Source: JALZUE01 sp051251725 | GTDB taxonomy: Bacteria; Pseudomonadota; Gammaproteobacteria; Enterobacterales; Alteromonadaceae | Direction of reading: 5' to 3' | DNA: 19,987 nucleotides | Assembly: GCA_051251725.1 (NCBI GenBank) | Contig: JBPOFN010000060.1 | Span: 1 to 19,987 of the forward strand | Shown here: in pieces, positions 15,903 through 19,987 of the stretch | Layout of the letters: every line of letters starts with the position of its first letter | How positions within the stretch are numbered: the stretch's first letter is position 1 | Notes under the pieces: model-generated | Seen by the model: the letters and a program-made list of their open reading frames with translations, nothing else | The model's database searches: none | What the model was told of the DNA's origin: nothing | Made by a program: the position numbers and the translations under genes

Positions 15903-16583
15903 GTGAAAACAGTAACAGAGCAAGTGATAGGGCTGATCGCAAGCCCGCGTATCATAGAGTTTGAATGGATGTCGATCGCCGCTTGGCATCAGCTTTTTCA
16001 GCAACATCAAAAAATTGCGATTGCGGCAGGACAAGATTTATTATTTCTTGGTGATTCACTGACCGAGAATTGGGATAAAGCGGTTTTTAATCATTACTTT
16101 ACTGGGTATTCGTCTGCTAATTTTGGTATTGGCGGTGATCATACCGGCAATTTATTATGGCGCTTAGAAAATATCAGCTTTGGCAAATTAGCGCCAAAGT
16201 TAATTGTGCTACAAATTGGCGTTAATAATATTGGTCATTTAGCTGAATCGGCACAAGATATTTTTCACGGCATCAAAAAGGTCGTTGATAAATGTCAGCA
16301 ACAACTGCCGAACAGTAAAATTTTGCTCCATGGTGTTTTTCCGTTTGAGCAACAAGCCGAGCACTTAAATCGAGCGACTGTTGCCAATATTAATCAGTTA
16401 ATTGCCACGCTTGCGGATGAACAACAAATTTTCTTTCGCGATTATGGCGCCTTATTATTACAACCTGATGGTTCGATCTCGGCTAAAGTCATGGCTGATT
16501 ATCTGCATCCAACCCCTGTCGGTTATGATCTTTGGGCACAAGCACTGTTGCCAGATATCAAACAAATTTTATCAGGTAAATAA
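15903..16583 (+). CDS. SGNH/GDSL-family hydrolase (PAF-acetylhydrolase-like)
   Basis: The 226-residue protein shows all SGNH blocks: FLGDSLTENW with nucleophile Ser52, NFGIGGDHTGNLLWRL (block II glycine near 77), IGVNNIGH (block III Asn109) and DYLHPTPVGYDLW with Asp199/His202. The order and spacing match bacterial platelet-activating-factor acetylhydrolase-like esterases, which hydrolyse acyl esters; no substrate can be given. No signal peptide is seen, so it is probably cytoplasmic. The start is a GTG at 15903; the first ATG (15969) would drop a Trp before MSIAAWH that I expect to be conserved in the family, so I keep the GTG, though 15969 is possible. It is divergent from the cytochrome operon and may deacylate a sugar of that pathway, or be unrelated. 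Confidence 0.85.
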   Translation: MKTVTEQVIGLIASPRIIEFEWMSIAAWHQLFQQHQKIAIAAGQDLLFLGDSLTENWDKAVFNHYFTGYSSANFGIGGDHTGNLLWRLENISFGKLAPKLIVLQIGVNNIGHLAESAQDIFHGIKKVVDKCQQQLPNSKILLHGVFPFEQQAEHLNRATVANINQLIATLADEQQIFFRDYGALLLQPDGSISAKVMADYLHPTPVGYDLWAQALLPDIKQILSGK

Positions 16584-16689
16584 ACTGTTTTATGTGTGAA
16601 GCATTGTCGCGAAGGAATTTATTGCTACATTGCTTATTATTTATCAGGTAAAATCGCGCCAATTTTTAAAAGTGATAATTGAGGTTTGC

Positions 16690-17865
16690 ATGTTAGGTAC
16701 TGCGTGTTCTGCTTCTGCAACTAAAGTAATGATGCTTGGTTGTGGTGAATTAGGTAAAGAAGTGGTGATTGAACTACAACGTTTAGGTGTTGAAGTTATT
16801 GGTGTTGATCGCTACGCCAATGCGCCTGGTATGCAAGTTGCCCATAGAAGTTATGTTATTAACATGCTTGATGGACAGGCTTTACGGGACTTAGTTGAAA
16901 AAGAGCGTCCCGATTTAATCGTGCCAGAAATTGAAGCGATCGCGACTGATACTTTAGCGGAACTAGAAACTGAAGGTTTTAATGTTGTGCCAAGTGCCAA
17001 AGCGACACAATTAACCATGAACCGCGAAGGTATTCGTTGTTTAGCCGCTGAAACTTTAGGTATTCCCACTTCGGCTTATGTTTTTGCCGCAACCTTTGAA
17101 GAGTTTACCGCAGGCATAGAAAAAATTGGTATTCCTTGTGTCATTAAGCCAATCATGAGTTCTTCAGGTAAAGGGCAATCACTGGTTCGCTCAGTAAGTG
17201 ATATCGAGAATGCTTGGCAATATGCGCAAGAAGGCGGTCGCGCCGGTAAAGGTAAAGTGATTATCGAAGGTTTTGTTGATTTTGATTATGAAATTACCCT
17301 ACTTACTATTAATGCTAAAGACGGTATTCATTATTGCGCGCCAATTGGTCATCGCCAAGAAGACGGTGATTATCGTGAATCATGGCAGCCTGCTGCTATG
17401 TCTGATGCTGCTATCGCAAAAGCACAGCAAGTTGCAAAAAGTGTGGTTACAGCGTTAGGCGGTTTTGGTTTGTTTGGTGTTGAATTATTTATTAAAGGTG
17501 ACGAAGTTATTTTTAGTGAAGTATCACCACGCCCACACGACACTGGCTTAGTGACGCTTATTTCACAAGACTTATCTGAATTCGCTTTACATGCTCGGGC
17601 TATTTTAGGTTTGCCTATTCATAGTATTGAACAGTATGGCCCAAGTGCTTCTGCTGTTATTTTACGTGAAGGTACTTCCAATGATATTCGTTTCTCGGGT
17701 GTTGATGAAGCGTTAGCTCAACCACAAACCCAAATTCGTTTGTTCAGCAAGCCTGAAATTGACGGTCGTCGCCGTTTAGGGGTGATCTTAAAACGTGAAA
17801 CTACCATTGAAAAAGCGGTAGCAGTAGCAGTTAATACTGCTGCTAAAATAAAAGCGCATTTTTAA
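16690..17865 (+). CDS. purT: Formate-dependent phosphoribosylglycinamide formyltransferase
   Basis: PurT joins formate to GAR using ATP, giving FGAR in de novo purine synthesis without folate. I place the start at ATG 16690, with GAGG 5 nt upstream, giving 391 residues, practically the E. coli length; an upstream in-frame ATG at 16630 would add 20 residues without family support. Visible are the N-terminal nucleotide fold (MMLGCGELGKEV), EIEAIAT that contributes to GAR binding, the ATP-grasp domain (CVIKPIMSSSGKGQS, EGFVDFDYEITLL), and FSEVSPRPHDTGLVTLISQ, a highly characteristic PurT segment. No clear PurR box was found in the 106 bp upstream. It appears to be a single-gene unit ending at the hairpin at 17890. 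Confidence 0.97.
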   Translation: MLGTACSASATKVMMLGCGELGKEVVIELQRLGVEVIGVDRYANAPGMQVAHRSYVINMLDGQALRDLVEKERPDLIVPEIEAIATDTLAELETEGFNVVPSAKATQLTMNREGIRCLAAETLGIPTSAYVFAATFEEFTAGIEKIGIPCVIKPIMSSSGKGQSLVRSVSDIENAWQYAQEGGRAGKGKVIIEGFVDFDYEITLLTINAKDGIHYCAPIGHRQEDGDYRESWQPAAMSDAAIAKAQQVAKSVVTALGGFGLFGVELFIKGDEVIFSEVSPRPHDTGLVTLISQDLSEFALHARAILGLPIHSIEQYGPSASAVILREGTSNDIRFSGVDEALAQPQTQIRLFSKPEIDGRRRLGVILKRETTIEKAVAVAVNTAAKIKAHF

Positions 17866-17889
17866 TTAGTAAAAACCCTTGTTTGATAT

Positions 17890-17926
17890 GCCATTTACCG
17901 TAAAGATAAATGGCGTTCTTCCTTTC
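17890..17926 (+). terminator. Intrinsic terminator after purT
   Basis: GCCATTTA (17890-17897) and TAAATGGC (17907-17914) form a perfect 8-bp stem with a 9-base loop, followed by the pyrimidine-rich, T-rich GTTCTTCCTTT. It lies 25 bp after the purT stop. Confidence 0.65.
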
Positions 17927-17953
17927 CATAACTCTTCATCCCGCGTTTACAAC

Positions 17954-17982
17954 TTGTAATCTCTATTAAAAAAAAGTCTAAT
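17954..17982 (+). promoter_or_regulatory. Candidate sigma70 promoter for aroE
   Basis: TTGTAA (17954-17959) and TCTAAT (17977-17982) are separated by 17 bp and lie between the purT terminator and aroE. The predicted start is near 17989, giving a leader of about 27 nt. Confidence 0.45.
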
Positions 17983-18015
17983 ACAGCCAAATTTCTATCA
18001 TCGTTCGGTCTACAC

Positions 18016-18837
18016 ATGGATAAATACGTCGTTTTTGGCAATCCTATCAGTCATTCTAAATCTCCTTTAATACATGGTTTGTTAGCAGAGCAAACGCAAC
18101 AAGCGATTGAATACACTTATATAGAAGCAGATATCGATAAATTTACCCAAACGGTTTTAGCCTTTCGTGATAGTGGCGGTAAAGGTTGTAATGTGACTTC
18201 GCCATTTAAAGATGAAGCGTTTCAGTTAGCGGATCATCATACCGAAGGAGCATTACTGGCAGAAACTGCCAACACCTTAACATTTAATGCTGACGGTACT
18301 ATTAGCGCAGAAACAACGGATGGCGCAGGTTTTTTACTCGATTTAAAAAATAATAATGCGCCGTTAACAGGTAAGCGTATTTTATTAATTGGTGCCGGCG
18401 GTGCTGCTAAGGGTGTTATTAAGCAGTTACTTGATGTTAAACCAGTATTGTTGTCTATTTGTAATAGGACAGTCGCCAAAGCTGACTTATTAGTTGAGCG
18501 CTTTAAATCTTTTGGTGAAATAAATGCCATTAGTGCTAGCGAATTAGAAAACTTAACACAGCCTTATGATTTAATTATCAACTCCACCTCGGCAAGTTTA
18601 CATGGCGAATTACCACCTGTGCCGGCAGCTATGTTTAACGGTTGTAGTTTTGTATACGACATGGCCTATGCTAATGAACCAACTATTTTTATTAATTGGG
18701 CAAAAGAGCATCAGGTGCCAACCGTAATTGACGGCTTAGGTATGTTAGTAGGGCAAGCCGCGGAAAGTTTTGAAATTTGGCGTAAAGTTAAAACCGATAT
18801 TCCACCGGTTTTAGCAGCTGTACGTAAAACATTATAA
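18016..18837 (+). CDS. aroE: Shikimate dehydrogenase (NADP+)
   Basis: AroE reduces 3-dehydroshikimate to shikimate with NADPH in aromatic amino-acid synthesis. The 273-residue protein keeps the substrate-site residues at the same positions as the E. coli enzyme: S14 and S16 in NPISHSKSP, K65 in NVTSPFK, N86 in ETANTL and D102 in TTDGAGF. The nucleotide-binding loop GAGGAAKG is at 127-134, and the CNRT motif near 150 carries the arginine typical of NADP preference. The Shine-Dalgarno is weak (GGT about 8 nt upstream). It starts a two-gene unit with the DUF1488 gene, the order also known in E. coli (aroE-yrdB). Confidence 0.97.
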   Translation: MDKYVVFGNPISHSKSPLIHGLLAEQTQQAIEYTYIEADIDKFTQTVLAFRDSGGKGCNVTSPFKDEAFQLADHHTEGALLAETANTLTFNADGTISAETTDGAGFLLDLKNNNAPLTGKRILLIGAGGAAKGVIKQLLDVKPVLLSICNRTVAKADLLVERFKSFGEINAISASELENLTQPYDLIINSTSASLHGELPPVPAAMFNGCSFVYDMAYANEPTIFINWAKEHQVPTVIDGLGMLVGQAAESFEIWRKVKTDIPPVLAAVRKTL

Positions 18838-18852
18838 TTAAAGAGTACAGCT

Positions 18853-19080
18853 ATGAACCAAGCTTTATTATTAAATAACGACTTAACTTTTGATCAAACT
18901 AATGCATGGTGGACAATAACCGGCTTTTATCAATCTCAAGATATTGTCGTTTATATTAAAGAAGCTAAATTAGCGCGCACCACCGTTATTACTGCAGCAG
19001 TGATTTTTGATATTGAAGCAGATATTGAAGACTGGCTCGAAGTAAACGAGCCAGACGAAAATAATAACATCTGGCTTTAA
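18853..19080 (+). CDS. yrdB: DUF1488 family small protein (YrdB-like)
   Basis: This 75-residue acidic protein fits DUF1488 in length, in its FIxx/VxVYIKEAKL-type centre and in its position after aroE, where E. coli has yrdB. The function is unknown. AAGAG lies 8 nt before the ATG, and 15 bp separate it from aroE, so the two are co-transcribed. Its stop codon overlaps that of the convergent yrdA (shared bases 19078-19079). Family assignment rests largely on gene order and size. Confidence 0.8.
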   Translation: MNQALLLNNDLTFDQTNAWWTITGFYQSQDIVVYIKEAKLARTTVITAAVIFDIEADIEDWLEVNEPDENNNIWL

Positions 19081-19634
19081 ACATCGCTTGGTGAGTTTTC
19101 TGCTAAATACTCATCTTTTAATGCCACGTAATTAACCGCAGATTGTTTTAGAAAAGCGGCTTCACTATCTTTTAACAATCGAGCTTGTTTCATTGGGTTA
19201 CCCATATATAGATAACCACTCTTTAAACGCTTATTGGGTGGCACTAAAGTACCGGCACCAATAAACACATCATCTTCAACAGTCACACCATCCATAATAA
19301 TAGCGCCCATACCCACTAAGATGCGATTCCCTAATGTGCAACCATGCAACATACATTGATGACCAACAGTAACATCATCACCAATAATAAGTGGAAAACC
19401 ATCAGGGTTTTGTTCACTAAAGCGGGTAACGTGTAAAATACTACCGTCTTGGATATTGGTTCTATCACCAATTCGAATAATATTAACATCCCCACGCCCG
19501 GCTACTAATGGCCAAATACTTGAATCATTTCCAATAACAATATCGCCAATTAAGACAGCAGAGTTATCAACGTAGGTATTATTGCCAATTTTTGGGCTAA
19601 TACTTTTAAAAGAACGAATGTTTGAATGCAGCAT
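19077..19634 (-). CDS. yrdA: Gamma carbonic anhydrase-like hexapeptide-repeat protein (YrdA)
   Basis: The chain is a left-handed beta-helix of hexapeptide repeats (for example VLIGDI, IRIGDR, LIIGDD) running to about residue 150, then a C-terminal helix. The three zinc-binding histidines of the gamma-carbonic-anhydrase class are present at H68, H92 and H97 (spacing 24 and 5). E. coli YrdA has the same fold; its metal is clear but carbonic anhydrase activity of this branch is doubtful. I start at ATG 19634 (185 residues), because GGTGAG lies 9-12 nt upstream; a TTG at 19643 in the same frame overlaps the Shine-Dalgarno and is unlikely. The gene is convergent with the aroE-yrdB unit and divergent from the rRNA-type promoter. 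Confidence 0.93.
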   Translation of the reverse strand: MLHSNIRSFKSISPKIGNNTYVDNSAVLIGDIVIGNDSSIWPLVAGRGDVNIIRIGDRTNIQDGSILHVTRFSEQNPDGFPLIIGDDVTVGHQCMLHGCTLGNRILVGMGAIIMDGVTVEDDVFIGAGTLVPPNKRLKSGYLYMGNPMKQARLLKDSEAAFLKQSAVNYVALKDEYLAENSPSDV

Positions 19635-19848
19635 AATAATCAACTCACCATGAAAGTTTCCTCATATTAACAAAATAAAAAATCGAAAAGGAAATAAATC
19701 AGCGGTAAAAGAGATAACTTATGAAAACAGGGCGTAGACAATAACTATTGAAACAAACCAATAAATAACCATATTGACTGTTTATAACCCAATATTTATG
19801 CAGCTTGTACGAAAACCAAGCAGTCAGTAAATAAGTTTAAAATAAGTG
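19635..19848. other. Non-coding gap between yrdA and the rRNA-type promoter
   Basis: No credible gene is seen in this 214-bp AT-rich stretch. It must hold the yrdA promoter (minus strand, not clearly identifiable) and the upstream activating region of the rRNA promoter. The last 30 bases are A/T-rich in the manner of an UP element. An isolated TTGACT (19774-19779) lacks a good -10. Confidence 0.5.
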
Positions 19849-19883
19849 TTGACCCCAAGCTAAAAATCTCTAAAATGCGCTCC
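19849..19883 (+). promoter_or_regulatory. Strong stringent-type promoter, probably rRNA operon P1
   Basis: TTGACC (19849-19854) and TAAAAT (19871-19876) are spaced by 16 bp, preceded by an AT-rich UP-like tract and followed by GCGCTCC, a GC-rich discriminator typical of stable-RNA promoters under ppGpp control. The predicted start is near 19883. The aroE-yrdB-yrdA context matches the neighbourhood of E. coli rrnD, supporting a 16S-23S-5S operon just beyond the window; a tRNA operon is the alternative. Confidence 0.75.
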
Positions 19884-19987
19884 ACTTCTTCGGGACAAGT
19901 TGAAGAGGTTGTTTTGAACAGTTAAGTCATCGTTTACGGTCATTTAACTGAGAGATAAGTTTAGAAAACGGTTTGCAAGGTTTGTTA
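19884..19987 (+). ncRNA. Leader of a stable-RNA (probably rRNA) operon, partial
   Basis: The sequence after the promoter has no open frame with a ribosome-binding site. It contains CAGTTAA (19919-19925) and TTAACTG (19944-19950), 7-bp arms around 18 bases, which could form a leader hairpin. No mature 16S start or unambiguous boxA is visible within the window. Confidence 0.5.

Noticed and set aside
16622..16654. Possible purT promoter (TTGCTA and TAAAAT)
   Set aside because: The spacing is about 21 bp; the alternative TTGCTT gives 13 bp. Neither is acceptable for sigma70, so no promoter is called.
19774..19803. TTGACT as a second rRNA promoter
   Set aside because: At 15-18 bp downstream there is no convincing -10 hexamer.
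1..19987. CRISPR arrays, insertion sequences, phage genes, tRNA genes
   Set aside because: No spaced direct-repeat array, transposase, integrase or tRNA-like cloverleaf was noticed on either strand, and no attachment-site-like repeats flank the accessory locus within the window.

Overview
The window looks like chromosomal DNA of a marine gammaproteobacterium of the Alteromonadales, probably Colwellia/Thalassotalea-like. The reasons are the AT-rich coding style, a typical PurT, and the order aroE - DUF1488 gene - yrdA (opposite strand) - rRNA-type promoter, which is the arrangement I recall around E. coli rrnD. The taxonomic call is an inference; no rRNA body lies inside the window.

Bases 1-15739 hold an accessory carbohydrate-type locus built from protein families best known from Planctomycetes/Verrucomicrobia. 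It has two minus-strand transcription units. The upstream one (15739 to 8303) encodes a DUF2231 membrane protein fused to a c-type cytochrome and leucine-rich repeats, a beta-propeller (NHL-like) protein, a large lipoprotein with a planctomycete-type cytochrome, DUF1549, a LamG-like domain and DUF1553, and a Tat-exported DUF1501 protein. The downstream one (about 7200 to beyond base 1) encodes a very large lipoprotein (two DUF1080/3-keto-disaccharide-hydrolase-like domains, a dehydrogenase-type propeller, a cytochrome c), two Gfo/Idh/MocA oxidoreductases and an NRAMP-fold transporter that has lost the canonical metal-binding motifs. Between them a plus-strand GntR/FCD regulator (7565-8269) is divergent from the downstream unit. 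The divergent region carries two copies of TTTGGTCANNCCAA, one on the predicted start point of the downstream unit, and a perfect 12-bp hairpin.

My reading is that the locus handles a glycoside or sugar derivative by oxidation. Gfo/Idh enzymes and DUF1080 domains suggest 3-keto-sugar chemistry. At least four c-type haem motifs on three exported or membrane proteins suggest periplasmic electron transfer. The FCD regulator senses a sugar acid or related ligand. The substrate cannot be told from the sequence.

Bases 15740-19987 are ordinary core genome: a cytoplasmic SGNH/GDSL hydrolase, purT with a terminator, aroE with the DUF1488 gene, the gamma-carbonic-anhydrase-like yrdA convergent with them, and at the end a strong stringent-type promoter with leader, most likely for an rRNA operon whose 16S gene starts beyond the window.
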